Positions 17,785 to 28,400 of a stretch of DNA of 64,000 nucleotides are shown here, piece after piece. Position 1 is the stretch's first letter. Every line of letters starts with the position of its first letter. A program made the translations under genes and the position numbers. Under the pieces are notes generated by a model. The model searched no databases, had not been told where the DNA came from, and saw nothing but the letters and a program-made list of their open reading frames with translations. The DNA comes from Thermoflavimicrobium daqui (GTDB lineage: Bacteria > Bacillota > Bacilli > Thermoactinomycetales > Thermoactinomycetaceae): positions 1 through 64,000 of the forward strand of contig NZ_KZ845669.1 of the NCBI RefSeq assembly GCF_003313465.1, in the 5' to 3' direction.

Positions 17785-17813
17785 ATAGAACACTGCGGTG
17801 TTCTATTTTTTTT
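17785..17813 (+). terminator. veg terminator
   Basis: ATAGAACAC / GTGTTCTAT stem, TGCG loop, eight-base T run. Confidence 0.92.
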
Positions 17814-17848
17814 ACGAACTAGATGTAATTCTAACATAGATTAGGAAC

Positions 17849-17878
17849 TGAATATAGTACAAGAAGTTGAACATAATA
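17849..17878 (+). promoter_or_regulatory. sigma-G-type promoter of sspF
   Basis: TGAATA (17849-17854), 17-base spacer, CATAATA (17872-17878): a close match to the forespore sigma-G consensus, 45 bases before sspF. Confidence 0.7.
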
Positions 17879-17923
17879 AGAACACCCTGTTAACTTCACT
17901 TGAATTAAAGGAGGGCTCTAAAA

Positions 17924-18112
17924 ATGGCGCGTCGAAAAGGTGTCATGTCAGAAGCCTTAAAAGTCGAGTTAGCCAAGGAACTAGGATTTTATGATGTAGT
18001 TCAAAAGGAAGGCTGGGGCGGAATCAAAACTCGTGATGCCGGGAATATGGTTCGAAGAGCAATTGAGATCGCCGAAGAGCAGATGGCTAATCGTATGAAT
18101 TCAAGTAAGTAA
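17924..18112 (+). CDS. sspF: small acid-soluble spore protein SspF, alpha/beta type
   Basis: A 62-residue DNA-binding spore protein: [20 protein letters not shown] then [15 protein letters not shown], the family's conserved blocks. Alpha/beta-type SASPs coat spore DNA and protect it from UV and peroxide. The gene follows veg as in B. subtilis. A sigma-G-like promoter and an AGGAGGGC ribosome binding site precede it, and a strong terminator follows. The forespore-specific expression is inferred from the promoter. Confidence 0.96.
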   Translation: MARRKGVMSEALKVELAKELGFYDVVQKEGWGGIKTRDAGNMVRRAIEIAEEQMANRMNSSK

Positions 18113-18151
18113 CAGGGAGAAGGATGTAAAAGAGAGTGATCTTTCACATCC

Positions 18152-18196
18152 AAAATCACTCCGCAGCTCATTTGTTGCGGAGTGATTTATTTTTGA
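18152..18196 (+). terminator. sspF terminator
   Basis: AAAATCACTCCGCA / TGCGGAGTGATTT stem followed by a T-rich tail. Confidence 0.88.
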
Positions 18197-18478
18197 TTGA
18201 ACAAAGGGGATTGCGTTAACAATTATGATAAAATAAGATAAATTGTCTAGTTTTTTTGTACATAGATTGCTCGATGAAACAGACAGTAGAAGTTGCTTAA
18301 TAGAAGAATCTTTTTAAAACAATAGAAGTTTTGTAAGGGATCAAATAGCATGTTCTTTGAGCAAAGTCAATAGCTGATAGCTATTTCGTCGAGTCGAGTA
18401 GCGCATCATCAGTAAATATATGGGATAAGAACTAGGATGCGACGATGTATGTAAAATATAAAAGAAAGGTGGGGAGCT
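18197..18478. other. gene-free leader upstream of ispE
   Basis: No gene. AT-rich sequence with TTGAAC and TTGCGT elements and TATGAT near 18222, but no promoter with normal spacing that I trust. AAAGGTGGGG just before 18479 is the ispE ribosome binding site. Confidence 0.4.
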
Positions 18479-19342
18479 ATGTACGTATCTGAAAAAGCAC
18501 CAGCTAAAATAAATTTGACTCTTGATGTATTATACAAACGTGATGATGGGTACCACGAATTAGAGATGATTATGACCACGATCGATTTAGCAGACCGTAT
18601 TGATCTAGTAGATTTATCTTCAAATACCATTCAGTTGGAAAGTAGCTCAGGTCTTGTCCCTCAAGATGAAAGAAATCTTGCTTATCTGGCTGCTAAGTTA
18701 TTAAAAGAGAAAACAGGAATTAAGCGGGGAGTGGCTATTCATATTTCGAAGCGAATTCCTGTAGCTGCTGGTTTAGCTGGTGGAAGTAGTGATGCAGCAG
18801 CAACCTTACGAGGTTTAAATAAATTATGGCAATTAGGCTTAAGTTTAGAAGAATTAGCGCAGATCGGAGCTGAAATAGGGTCGGACGTACCTTTTTGCGT
18901 ATATCGTAATACTGCACTAGCACGAGGAAGAGGCGAAATGTTAACACCTTTACCTCCACCACCACCTTGCTGGGTAGTTTTAGCGAAACCTGTTCATGGA
19001 GTATCTACCGCTGATGTATTTCGTAATCTTCGTGTCGATCACATTGAAGAACACCCTTCAGCACAAGCGATGGCTCAAGCGATGAAAGATAAAGACTACG
19101 AAGCGATGAATAACCTATTGGGTAATGTACTTGAACCCGTCACCATGAATATGTATCCGGAAGTACAAAAAATTAAACAGAAAATGATACAATTTGGCGC
19201 AGATGGAGTATTGATGTCTGGAAGTGGTCCCACTGTATTTGGTTTGGTCAAACAAGAATATCGAGCAAGACGGATTGTTAATAGCCTTAATGGTTTTTGT
19301 CAACATGTATTTGCAGTAAGAATGTTAGGGTACCTTGATTGA
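18479..19342 (+). CDS. ispE: 4-diphosphocytidyl-2-C-methyl-D-erythritol kinase
   Basis: A 287-residue GHMP kinase of the MEP isoprenoid pathway. The N-terminus [20 protein letters not shown] carries the substrate-binding Lys and Asp. The ATP-binding loop is [19 protein letters not shown] and the C-terminal glycine motif is [11 protein letters not shown]. It phosphorylates CDP-methylerythritol. A proline run (LPPPPPC) near residue 158 is a small local expansion. Position before purR matches B. subtilis. Confidence 0.97.
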   Translation: MYVSEKAPAKINLTLDVLYKRDDGYHELEMIMTTIDLADRIDLVDLSSNTIQLESSSGLVPQDERNLAYLAAKLLKEKTGIKRGVAIHISKRIPVAAGLAGGSSDAAATLRGLNKLWQLGLSLEELAQIGAEIGSDVPFCVYRNTALARGRGEMLTPLPPPPPCWVVLAKPVHGVSTADVFRNLRVDHIEEHPSAQAMAQAMKDKDYEAMNNLLGNVLEPVTMNMYPEVQKIKQKMIQFGADGVLMSGSGPTVFGLVKQEYRARRIVNSLNGFCQHVFAVRMLGYLD

Positions 19343-19396
19343 AAGCAAGCAAAGTGATATATTTCCGTCAGGATATTGGATATTCGGAGGTATTTC

Positions 19397-20239
19397 ATGG
19401 ATAAATGGAAGCGAAGTGCACGTTTGGTTGATATGACAAGAATATTAATGGGAGCGCCACATAAACTGATCCCACTGACTACCTTCTCAGAGAAATATTC
19501 TTCAGCTAAGTCCTCCATTAGTGAAGATTTGGCTATTATTGAAGAGGTTCTGAGTCGCGAAGGATATGGTACATTGGAGACCTTAACTGGAGCGGCTGGA
19601 GGAGTTCGTTATATTCCTAAAATCAACATAGAACATGCCAAAAAAGTTGTCGAGCAGTTGTGTGACCACCTATCAAACCCAGAGAGAATTTTAGCGGGTG
19701 GATTCTTATATATGTCAGACTTATTAGGGGATGTTGATCTTTTAGATCAAATAGGACATATATGGGCTACGGTATTTGCGAAGGAAAAGATTGATGCGAT
19801 AATGACTGTGGAAACGAAGGGAATACCGCTTGCTTATGCGGTTGCCTATTATCTTAGAGTCCCTGTCATTATCGTTCGTTATGATTACCGTGTGACAGAA
19901 GGATCAGTCGTAACAGTCAATACTGTTTCTGGATCAAGTCATAAAATTAAGCAATTATCTTTATCTAAGCGCAGTTTACAAGAAGGATCACGTGTTTTAA
20001 TCATTGATGACTTTATGAAAGCCGGTGGAACGATTCAAGGCATGATTGAATTGCTTGGGGAGTTTAATGCAGAAGTTGTAGGTGTAGGTGTCATGGTTGA
20101 CTCACCAGCAACTGAAAAGCTTGTCGACTCCTATGTTTCGTTGGTGAAAGTGACAGAAATCAACTCAAAACAGCGTCGGGTTTGTGTAGAGTTAGGAAAC
20201 TTTTTTGATGTGGAGGGAGAAACAAATGAAGAAAATTGA
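19397..20239 (+). CDS. purR: PurR, PRPP-responsive purine operon repressor
   Basis: 280 residues: an N-terminal winged helix (about 1-75) and a phosphoribosyltransferase-like domain with the PRPP loop [17 protein letters not shown]. PurR represses purine genes and releases DNA when PRPP is high. ATG 19397 has GGAGG at 19386-19390; the upstream ATG at 19376 lacks a site. The end overlaps ridA by 14 bases. No clear PurBox was found in its own leader. Confidence 0.95.
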   Translation: MDKWKRSARLVDMTRILMGAPHKLIPLTTFSEKYSSAKSSISEDLAIIEEVLSREGYGTLETLTGAAGGVRYIPKINIEHAKKVVEQLCDHLSNPERILAGGFLYMSDLLGDVDLLDQIGHIWATVFAKEKIDAIMTVETKGIPLAYAVAYYLRVPVIIVRYDYRVTEGSVVTVNTVSGSSHKIKQLSLSKRSLQEGSRVLIIDDFMKAGGTIQGMIELLGEFNAEVVGVGVMVDSPATEKLVDSYVSLVKVTEINSKQRRVCVELGNFFDVEGETNEEN

Positions 20240-20606
20240 AACGAAAAATGCACCACAGGCAATCGGACCTTACTCACAAGCGATTCAAGTGGGTGATTTT
20301 ATTTATACTTCTGGCCAAATTCCGTTAACTCCAGAAGGAGAGCTAGTAGGCGCAGATATTGAAACGCAAACACATCAGGTATTAAAAAATATTCAAGCGG
20401 TACTAGATCAAGCAGGTTCGGACTTAACTCAGGTTATAAAAACGACTTTATTTATCAAAGATATGGATCAATTTAGTAAGATTAATCAAATTTATGGTGA
20501 GTATTTTAGTGAACATAAACCTGCTCGTTCTTGTGTAGAAGTTGCTCGGCTACCAAAAGATGTTCTCATTGAAATGGAAGTAGTTGCTTTAAAAAAGGAT
20601 AAATAG
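20226..20606 (+). CDS. ridA: RidA-family 2-imino/enamine deaminase
   Basis: A 126-residue YjgF/YER057c/UK114 protein: [20 protein letters not shown] at the N-terminus, the substrate arginine in [14 protein letters not shown] and the C-terminal IEMEVVAL. RidA hydrolyses reactive enamines from PLP enzymes. ATG 20226 has GGAGGGAG upstream. It equals yabJ, cotranscribed with purR in B. subtilis, and overlaps purR here. Confidence 0.95.
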   Translation: MKKIETKNAPQAIGPYSQAIQVGDFIYTSGQIPLTPEGELVGADIETQTHQVLKNIQAVLDQAGSDLTQVIKTTLFIKDMDQFSKINQIYGEYFSEHKPARSCVEVARLPKDVLIEMEVVALKKDK

Positions 20607-20821
20607 AGTTGAGTATGGTGCATTCATTGATCAAATGGTTAGGTTACTTCACAAAGAAGGCTGTAAATCTCGACTTGTCTCTATTTAGGGAGTGACTTTG
20701 TAAGTCAAGAGTCATATTTATGGAGTGACTGGGAATCAGCAAAAAAACCATCCCATATACTTTTAGGATAAACTGATAAATATACAATGATGAAAAATTT
20801 TTAATTTTGTTCCATTTTTTT

Positions 20822-20849
20822 GCAGGAGAGAACACCACCTGTCTAGAAT
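20822..20849 (+). promoter_or_regulatory. sigma-H-type promoter of spoVG
   Basis: GCAGGAGAG (20822-20830), 14 bases, then AGAAT (20845-20849). The AGGA core, the N14 spacing and GAAT fit the sigma-H consensus; the T-rich end of the -35 box does not. Confidence 0.55.
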
Positions 20850-20890
20850 AGGAAAATAGAGACATCTTTGGAAATAGGTGGTGTATATAA

Positions 20891-21187
20891 GTGGAAATTA
20901 CAGATGTTCGGCTTCGTAAAGTGAATCGAGAAGGTAGAATGCGGGCAATCGCTTCTATTACGATTGATAGCGAGTTTGTAGTCCATGATATCCGTGTGAT
21001 TGATGGAAATAATGGAATGTTTGTTGCTATGCCAAGCAAGAGAACTCCAGATGGGGAATTTCGTGATATTGCTCATCCGATATCGCCAACAAGTCGTGAA
21101 AAGATCGAAGCAGCTGTTTTAGCAGAATATCATAAGACAGATGATCCCAAACCGGAGTTAAATATTTCAGGAAATACAGCAGTATAA
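20891..21187 (+). CDS. spoVG: SpoVG, RNA/DNA-binding regulator
   Basis: 98 residues, highly conserved: [20 protein letters not shown], then DNGNNGMF-like [16 protein letters not shown] and [11 protein letters not shown]. SpoVG is a global RNA-binding regulator, needed for spore cortex and asymmetric septation in Bacillus. The start is GTG 20891 after AGGTGGTG. Position between ridA and glmU is the usual one. Confidence 0.97.
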   Translation: MEITDVRLRKVNREGRMRAIASITIDSEFVVHDIRVIDGNNGMFVAMPSKRTPDGEFRDIAHPISPTSREKIEAAVLAEYHKTDDPKPELNISGNTAV

Positions 21188-21250
21188 GTTTGTATAGGGT
21201 AACCCTTTATAATTTTTTAGTCATGATTTTGATCGATTTGAATATAGAAG

Positions 21251-21299
21251 AAGGGACTGATACAAAAGTTGATTGATGACTTTTGTATCAGTCCCTTTT
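21251..21299 (+). terminator. spoVG terminator, 19-bp perfect inverted repeat
   Basis: 21251-21269 and 21279-21297 are exact reverse complements (AAGGGACTGATACAAAAGT on the left) around a nine-base loop, with a short T tail. Confidence 0.85.
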
Positions 21300-21324
21300 C
21301 TACAAAAAAGAATTTATTTTCATG

Positions 21325-21430
21325 AAAGTTGCCGACAGGAGACTCGCCAATTTATTGGCATAGAGGAATGGCGACGTTGTTCGGTATCCCCTCATAGGGG
21401 ATGCTTAGAACAACAATTTTTCCTGTCTTA
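21325..21430 (+). ncRNA. unassigned structured RNA candidate
   Basis: Closing helix GACAGGA (21334-21340) / TCCTGTC (21421-21427). Inside it are CGCCA (21345-21349) / TGGCG (21369-21373), with an alternative GCCAAT / ATTGGC hairpin. A second arm, GTTGTTC (21376-21382) / GAACAAC (21408-21414), is capped by TCCCCT / AGGGGA. This gives a three-way-junction fold. No known family was recognised. Confidence 0.45.
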
Positions 21431-21902
21431 CCTCCCTTCAAAGTGAAATTTTTCCCTTTAAGACAGCTTCAACCTTCGCTAATAAGCAAAGAGAATCATG
21501 AGGTCCAATGCCTAAATAAGCACATCAAACTCTCTTTAATATAAAACCCCCCATCAATTAGCACCCTTTTTTAGTAATATATGTAATTCTTGATTTTTAG
21601 GAATGAGAAAAAACCCACTTTGGTTTGTTTTTTATCCTAAAATAACTTTCTTAATCGTCGCAAGGAGATAATGAACTAGAGTAGTGAACAATATGGACAG
21701 AGTGAATTTTTGAATAGCGTAACTGTATACAAAAAGTGGGCTAACTCAAACATGGAGTGAAGCCCACTTTTGTTCGCTAGAAAAAAATAAGTATTTGCTG
21801 TGATATTTTGTGGAAATAAGTTCAGATGAAGGCTTATTGTAAAAAGAAATGCTTTAGGATATATTTGAAAAGGAAGTTTGCGTGGAAACGGGGGCGGGCT
21901 AA
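21431..21902. other. remaining spoVG-glmU interval
   Basis: No gene. Two further hairpins: AAAAAACC / GGTTTGTTTTTT (about 21608-21633, terminator-like), and ACAAAAAGTGGGCT / AGCCCACTTTTGT (21729-21742 / 21761-21773). The latter has weak T tails. CGGGGGCGGG just before 21903 serves glmU. Confidence 0.45.
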
Positions 21903-23294
21903 ATGCAGGATTTATTTGCGGTAATATTAGCCGCTGGAAAAGGCACACGAATGAAATCGAAGAAACATAAGGTACTCCATTCTGTGTGTGGTAAACCAAT
22001 GATTGATCATATTCTAGATCGTTTATCTGATTTAGGAACTGCAAAAACGATCCTTGTTGTCGGTCATCTAGCGGATGAAGTTCGAGAGCATTTAGGAGAT
22101 CAAGTTATTTTTGTAGATCAAAAGCAGCAGTTGGGGACAGCTCATGCTGTTTTGCAAGCAAAGCCGGTCTTAGCAAAAGATACTGGAATCACATTGGTAC
22201 TCAATGGAGATCATCCACTATTTACTACAGAAACCTTAACGGAATTGGTAGAAGAGCATAAAAAGTCGGGGGCTGCTGCAACTGTTTTAACAGCTAGGTT
22301 GGAAGATCCTACTGGATATGGCCGGATTGTGCGTCGAGAAGATAACAGTGTAGAGAGAATTGTAGAGCATAAAGATGCAACAGTTGAGGAACGGCAAATA
22401 TGTGAGATTAATACAGGAACTTTCTGTTTTGATAATGAAAAGCTCTTCTCAGTCATTGAAAAGGTAAATAATAATAATGCCCAAGGTGAGTATTATCTGC
22501 CAGATGTATTAGCGTTATTACAAGAGCAAGGGGAAAAAATAGGAGCTAAAGTTATAAAAGATCACAACGAAGCAATGGGAGTCAATGACCGTATACAGTT
22601 GGCTGAAGCAGAAGCGATGATGCGTCAGCAAATTCTTAAAAAGCATATGCTAATGGGTGTAACGATCATTGACCCAGCAAACACTTATATTGAAGCAGAT
22701 GTGGTTATAGGTCCTGATACAGTAATAGAACCAGGGACTTTTTTGCGAGGAAAAACGACCGTTGGTGAAGGATGTCGCATTGGACCCCATGCTGATTTGA
22801 CTGATACAATTGTGAATGATTACACGTCAATTCAGTATGCTGTATTAGATTCAAGCCAAGTAGAAGATCAAGCAAAAATTGGACCGTTTACCTATATCCG
22901 TCCCGGTTCAAATATTGGTTCCCAAACTAAGGTGGGTTGTTTTGTAGATGTGAAAAAAGCTCAAATCGGTAAAGGTACCAAAATATCCCATCATGCTTAT
23001 GTTGGAGATGCACAAGTAGGAGAAAATGTTAATATTGCTTGTGGTGTCGTCACAGTCAATTATGATGGTATTCAAAAACACCAAACAGTAATAAAAGATC
23101 ATGCATTTATAGGTTGTAATACCAATTTGGTTGCTCCTGTAACTGTCGAAAAGGGAGCTTATATTGCCGCTGGGTCTACCATTACAGAGAATGTACCAGC
23201 AAACTCTTTAGCGATTGCAAGAGAACGGCAAGTGAACAAACTAGATTATGTGCCTAAGCTAATGCAAAAGATTAAAGACAACTTGGACAAATAA
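21903..23294 (+). CDS. glmU: bifunctional UDP-GlcNAc pyrophosphorylase / GlcN-1-P acetyltransferase
   Basis: 463 residues. The N-terminal uridyltransferase domain begins [20 protein letters not shown], with VLNGDHPLF in the active site. The C-terminal half (about 250-463) is a left-handed beta-helix of hexapeptide repeats, ending with the acetyltransferase motif [10 protein letters not shown]. It makes UDP-GlcNAc for peptidoglycan. The gene is one base away from the upstream end of the prs reading frame, so both are cotranscribed, as in B. subtilis (gcaD-prs). Confidence 0.97.
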   Translation: MQDLFAVILAAGKGTRMKSKKHKVLHSVCGKPMIDHILDRLSDLGTAKTILVVGHLADEVREHLGDQVIFVDQKQQLGTAHAVLQAKPVLAKDTGITLVLNGDHPLFTTETLTELVEEHKKSGAAATVLTARLEDPTGYGRIVRREDNSVERIVEHKDATVEERQICEINTGTFCFDNEKLFSVIEKVNNNNAQGEYYLPDVLALLQEQGEKIGAKVIKDHNEAMGVNDRIQLAEAEAMMRQQILKKHMLMGVTIIDPANTYIEADVVIGPDTVIEPGTFLRGKTTVGEGCRIGPHADLTDTIVNDYTSIQYAVLDSSQVEDQAKIGPFTYIRPGSNIGSQTKVGCFVDVKKAQIGKGTKISHHAYVGDAQVGENVNIACGVVTVNYDGIQKHQTVIKDHAFIGCNTNLVAPVTVEKGAYIAAGSTITENVPANSLAIARERQVNKLDYVPKLMQKIKDNLDK

Positions 23295-23313
23295 AATGGA
23301 GGCTTGTATTTCT

Positions 23314-24264
23314 ATGTCTGATATGGTGCAAAGGCGTTTACAGGTATTTAGCTGTAATTCGAATATTAATTTGGCGAAGAGTATTTGCGATCAGATGAAC
23401 ATTCCACTTGGAGATGCGCAAGTAGGGAATTTTAGCGATGGGGAAATCCATATTAAATTAAATGAAAGTGTTCGTGGTTCAGATGTATATGTTATTCAGT
23501 CTACATGTGATCCAGTCAATCAACATTTGATGGAACTATTAGTCATGGTGGATGCGCTTCGTCGCGCCTCAGCTAGTACAATTAATGTAGTTATCCCTTA
23601 TTATGGTTATGCTCGTCAAGATCGCAAAGCGCGTGCTAGAGATCCGATTACGGCGAAATTGGTAGCCAATCTAATTCAGACAGCAGGAGCACATCGTGTT
23701 ATTACGATGGACTTACACGCTACTCAGATTCAAGGATTTTTTGACATTCCTGTTGATCATTTACTAGGAGTTCCTATTTTAGCTAGTTATTTTAAAGAAA
23801 AAGGACTTGAAGATGTGGTGGTGGTCTCACCAGACCATGGTGGAGTTGTGCGGGCTCGCCGTTTAGCAGAACGTCTAGAAGCTCCTATTGCGATTATTGA
23901 TAAAAGACGTCCAGAACCCAATGTTGCTGAGGTTATGAATATTGTAGGGGATGTGCGTGGGCGTACAGCCATTATTATTGATGATATTATTGATACTGCG
24001 GGAACCATTACTTTAGCGGCTAACGCTCTTTTAGAGCAAGGAGCTAAAGAAGTATACACTTGTTGTACACATCCTGTTTTTTCAGGACCAGCTATTGAGC
24101 GTATCCGGGAAGCGAATATCAAGGAAATGGTCGTTACAGATACAATTCCATTACCCGAACACAAAAAGTTAGATAAAATTAAAGTACTTTCGGTTGCATC
24201 ACTGATGAGTGAAGCTATTCTTCGAGTTCATAATGAGCAATCTGTGAGTAAACTATTTGATTAA
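23314..24264 (+). CDS. prs: ribose-phosphate pyrophosphokinase
   Basis: A 316-residue PRPP synthetase: [20 protein letters not shown], the ATP-binding [19 protein letters not shown] and the PRPP motif [13 protein letters not shown]. It makes PRPP for nucleotides, His and Trp. ATG 23314 was preferred to ATG 23296 because GGAGG at 23298-23302 lies upstream of the former and inside the latter. In B. subtilis ctc follows; here pth comes directly. Confidence 0.97.
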   Translation: MSDMVQRRLQVFSCNSNINLAKSICDQMNIPLGDAQVGNFSDGEIHIKLNESVRGSDVYVIQSTCDPVNQHLMELLVMVDALRRASASTINVVIPYYGYARQDRKARARDPITAKLVANLIQTAGAHRVITMDLHATQIQGFFDIPVDHLLGVPILASYFKEKGLEDVVVVSPDHGGVVRARRLAERLEAPIAIIDKRRPEPNVAEVMNIVGDVRGRTAIIIDDIIDTAGTITLAANALLEQGAKEVYTCCTHPVFSGPAIERIREANIKEMVVTDTIPLPEHKKLDKIKVLSVASLMSEAILRVHNEQSVSKLFD

Positions 24265-24332
24265 AGGCAAGATGGACGCAGTCAAAAAGGTTGCGTCCTT
24301 TAAGCGTAATTTAACCTGTTGGAGGACGGTAA

Positions 24333-24899
24333 ATGAAATTTATCGTGGGATTAGGTAATCCAGGGACGAAATATCAACTCACAAGGCATAACATTGGCTT
24401 TTGGGTGATTGATCAACTAAGTGAGAAATGGGGAATTCCTGTAACAAAGGAAAAATGGAAATCTCTTGTTGGTGAAGGCACGGTTCATGGTGAAAAAGTG
24501 ATTTTGATGAAGCCACTTACTTTCATGAATCTATCTGGAGAAGCTGTTCGGCCTGCCTTGGATTATCTAAAGGGAAATATTGAAGATTTAGTTGTAATTT
24601 ATGATGACCTAGACCTTCCTTTGGGACAGATACGACTTCGGTTAAAAGGAAGCGCGGGCGGACATAATGGGATGAAGTCGATTATTTCTCATATAGGAAC
24701 ACAAGAGTTTAAACGGATAAAGATTGGTATTGATCGCCCTCCTGTCAAGATATCTGTTCCTGACTATGTATTATCCCCTTTCTCAAAAGAGGAATTATCA
24801 CTAGCTCAAGAAGCTGCTCAAATTTCAGCAAATGCAGTTGATGTGTGGATTTACAGCAACTTTTTAGAGGCGATGAATCGTTTTAATGTAAAGAAATAA
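24333..24899 (+). CDS. pth: peptidyl-tRNA hydrolase
   Basis: A 188-residue enzyme that frees tRNA from dropped-off peptides. Conserved motifs: FIVGLGNPGTKYQLTRHNIG with the catalytic His, LMKPLTFMNLSG, and VVIYDDLDLPLGQIRLR followed by GGHNGMKSI. TTGGAGGAC precedes the ATG. The ribosomal protein L25-like ctc gene usually found upstream is absent. Confidence 0.96.
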   Translation: MKFIVGLGNPGTKYQLTRHNIGFWVIDQLSEKWGIPVTKEKWKSLVGEGTVHGEKVILMKPLTFMNLSGEAVRPALDYLKGNIEDLVVIYDDLDLPLGQIRLRLKGSAGGHNGMKSIISHIGTQEFKRIKIGIDRPPVKISVPDYVLSPFSKEELSLAQEAAQISANAVDVWIYSNFLEAMNRFNVKK

Positions 24900-24993
24900 A
24901 AAAGCATATGACATCTTTTTGCCTTCTAAGGTATGGATATTTTTTATTTGGGTCATACTATGACCGGAATAATTTGATTTAGGAGGCATATGG

Positions 24994-25224
24994 ATGGCAA
25001 TAGAATATGAGTGCCGATATTGTCATATGCACCTCGGGAGCATTGATCATTATGGCTTAACAGAGGCACAATTAGGTTTTGATCAGTTGACCCCAGAGGA
25101 ACGGGAAGATATAATAACCAATGATATTACTGGTAAACAGGTCGTTCGTGTTATTTGTGAGACCTGCCAAGAAGTATTAGAAAGTTATCCAGAGCGTTCA
25201 TTATTACCTTCACTATTTCATTGA
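24994..25224 (+). CDS. fin: Fin, anti-sigma-F factor
   Basis: A 76-residue zinc-binding protein with paired cysteines at both ends (YECRYCHMHLGS and VICETCQEVLE) and the conserved LGFDQLTPEEREDII between. Fin inhibits sigma-F to help the switch to sigma-G in the forespore. It lies between pth and mfd as yabK does in B. subtilis. TAGGAGG precedes the ATG. With csfB this window holds both known small anti-sigma factors of the forespore switch. Confidence 0.9.
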   Translation: MAIEYECRYCHMHLGSIDHYGLTEAQLGFDQLTPEEREDIITNDITGKQVVRVICETCQEVLESYPERSLLPSLFH

Positions 25225-25246
25225 GAGCAATTTGGAATATTACTTT

Positions 25247-25276
25247 AGTCTTGCATTTCTTTGCAAGACTCCTTTT
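25247..25276 (+). terminator. fin terminator
   Basis: AGTCTTGCA / TGCAAGACT stem followed by CCTTTT. Confidence 0.75.
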
Positions 25277-25420
25277 GTCATAAATTGTAAAAACATTCTC
25301 CTTTTCTTGCATAGATTATCGAATGCTTATATTTTACGAACGATAGCTGCTATTTTGTTCAATACTAGTTTTGTCGTTTTTTCCTTGTCCAGAATACCAT
25401 TTTCTGACTATATTGAAAAC

Positions 25421-25452
25421 AGCCTTGGCTCGTACAAGCTGAGGCTTCTTTT
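25421..25452 (+). terminator. hairpin immediately upstream of mfd
   Basis: AGCCTTGGCT / AGCTGAGGCT stem (one G-U pair), CGTACA loop, then TTCTTTTC. It lies about 24 bases before the mfd ribosome binding site, so it may attenuate mfd rather than end an upstream gene. Confidence 0.55.
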
Positions 25453-25490
25453 CTATTTTATTTTTAATTAAACCTGAGGAGGAACAACGA

Positions 25491-28400
25491 TTGGACTCTT
25501 TGAACCATCTGATTAAACAAGATCATGACTTCCAGTCGACTGTCATTGGGATCCAAAATTATTTAAAAGAACAATTAGTTGCTGGGTTAACAGGAACAGC
25601 CCGCGCTTTATATATTGCTACACTATATCAGGAGATTAAACGTCCTGTTCTTTTGGTAACTCATAATTTGAACCAAGCTCAAAAAATTACTGAAGATTTA
25701 CTAGAGCTACTTCCAAAAGAACAAGTGGTACTTTATCCTGCAAATGAACTGGTAACTACCGAAATTGCGCTTGCTAGTCATGAAACTTTAGATGAAAGAA
25801 TCGATGTATTATTCAAGTTATCAACAGGCTTTAGCGGTGTGCTAGTTGTACCTTTTGCAGGCTTACGCAAATTATTTCCTCCCAAAAGAATATTTGCTAG
25901 TAGCCCTATTACTTTTCAAGTAGGAAAAGAAGTTTTGATTGACCATGTAGTCAAACACTTAATTAGGATCGGTTTTGAGCGTGTAGAGATGGTAGAAAAA
26001 CGAGGTGAATTTAGTGTACGTGGGGGTATAGTGGATATATTTCCAGTAACCTTTTCTGATCCTATTCGTATTGAATGGTTTGACAACGAAATTGATTCCA
26101 TTCGCTATTTTTCGGTAGTTAATCAGCGATCTATTTCGAAAGTGGAGGAAGTAGTGGTACCACCAGCTCGTGAGTTGTTTGCTGAGAAAAGCTTACTGAT
26201 GCAAGCAGGTTCGCGAGTGAAAGAATTACTAGAAGGTCGTCTGGCTGAAGTAAAAGATAAAGAGTTAAAGGAAAAAATAAATGAGAATATTACTTGGGAA
26301 ATTGAGCAATTAAATGCAGGAGCTTTGTTTACGGGAATTTATAAATATATTTCACAGATCTATCCTGACTATCAAAGTTTAATAGACTATTTACCAAGAG
26401 ATACTGTTTTGGTCTTGGATGAGCCTTCTCGTATTGCAGAAGGTGCAAAACAAATGGAACGAGAAGAAGGAGAGTGGCAGACTGCCCTTTTACAACAAGG
26501 TGAATTTCTTCCGCAGTTAAAACTATCTCTTTCTTATGATGATGTCATTTTAAAGAATCAACATCAACGTATCTATTTATCATTATTTATGCGGCAAATC
26601 CCAGGAATACAGCCACAAAATATTGTTCAATTTATTTGTCGGGGTATGCAGCAGTTTCATGGACAAATGCACGTGTTAAAAGCAGAATGGGATCGTTGGA
26701 TTAAGTCGAATTATCGAGTGATATTTATCGCAAGTAGTGATGAACGCTTAGAAAGATTGGAACGTGTATTATCTGATTATGGAATGGAAGTGATCAGAGA
26801 CTATTCTAATCAAGTGCTATTGCCCGGAAAGCCTGTCGCGCGAATTGGCTCTTTACAGAATGGCTTTGAAATGAATGCACTTCGTCTTGCGGTGATAACT
26901 GAAACAGAAGTTTTTACTCAAAAACAACGACGGATTCGGCGTTCAACAAAAATGGATCATGCCGAAAAGATTAAGGATTATCAAGAGCTAAAACCAGGGG
27001 ATTATGTTGTACACGTTAATCATGGAATAGGTCGTTATGCTGGAATTGAGACGCTAAGTGTAGGAGGTTTGCATAAGGATTATTTGTTAATTCAATATGC
27101 TGGAAATGATAAGTTATATGTTCCAGTTGAACAGATTGACCAAGTTCAGAAATATGTGGGTAGTGAAGAGCGTACTCCAAAAGTGTATAGTTTAGGTGGC
27201 AGTGAATGGAGTAAAGTAAAAAACAAAGTTCGCTCTTCGGTTCAAGATATAGCACAAGATCTGATTGAGCTGTATGCAAAACGCCAACAAGCAAAAGGAT
27301 ACGCTTATTCTAAAGACACTTCTTACCAAAAAGAGTTTGAAGCCATGTTTCCTTATGAAGAAACACCTGATCAACTTCGTTCGATTTCAGAGATTAAGAA
27401 GGATATGGAACAAAGTCAACCGATGGATCGTCTATTATGTGGTGACGTAGGATATGGGAAAACCGAAGTAGCTGTTCGTGCAGCATTTAAAGCAGCGATG
27501 GAAGGAAAACAGGTAGCTGTTCTTGTGCCTACAACAATCCTAGCCCAGCAACATTATGAAACATTTAAAGAGAGATTTGCTGATTTTCCCGTATCTACTC
27601 ATGTATTAAGTCGTTTTCGCTCTCGAAAAGAGCAAAAAGAAACGATTGAAGGTTTAAAGAACGGCACGGTTGATATCGTCATCGGTACACATCGTCTTCT
27701 TTCTAAAGATATTATTTTTAAAGATTTGGGATTACTAATTATTGATGAAGAGCAGCGTTTTGGTGTGAAGCATAAAGAAAGAATTAAGCAGTTAAAACAC
27801 AATATCGATGTACTAACTCTGACTGCGACTCCGATTCCAAGAACATTGCATATGGCCATGATGGGGGTACGGGATTTATCTGTTATTGAAACACCACCTG
27901 AAAATCGTTTTCCAGTACAAACCTATGTCTTGGAATATTCTGGGGCATTGGTGCGCGAAGCTATCGAGCGAGAGCTGGCACGAGGTGGCCAAGTTTATTT
28001 CTTATATAATCAAGTACAAAACATCGAACAGATGGCAGAACAAATCCGAATGTTAGTCCCCGATGCTCGTGTGGCGGTAGCTCATGGGCAAATGTCAGAA
28101 AATGAACTAGAAAAAGTGATGCTAGACTTTTTAGATGGTGAGTCAGATGTTCTAGTTAGTACAACAATTATTGAAACGGGTGTAGACATTCCAAACGTAA
28201 ATACGTTAATTATTTATGATGCAGATAAAATGGGCTTATCTCAATTGTATCAGTTAAGAGGGAGAGTAGGCCGTTCAAATCGTATTGCGTATGCTTACTT
28301 TACTTATCAGCGCGATAAAGTACTATCAGAGGCTGCTGAAAAACGTTTACAAGCAATTAAAGAGTTTACCGAATTGGGTTCGGGCTTTAAGATTGCGATG

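Noticed and set aside
20644-21039. 131-residue minus-strand frame over spoVG
   Set aside because: Antisense to spoVG coding and its promoter; no family features.
21676-22044. 122-residue minus-strand frame over the glmU start
   Set aside because: Covers the highly conserved N-terminus of glmU on the other strand, with no own motif.
25232-25471. 79-residue hydrophobic frame between fin and mfd
   Set aside because: Runs through two terminator-like hairpins and has no ribosome binding site. The apparent hydrophobicity comes from T-rich DNA.
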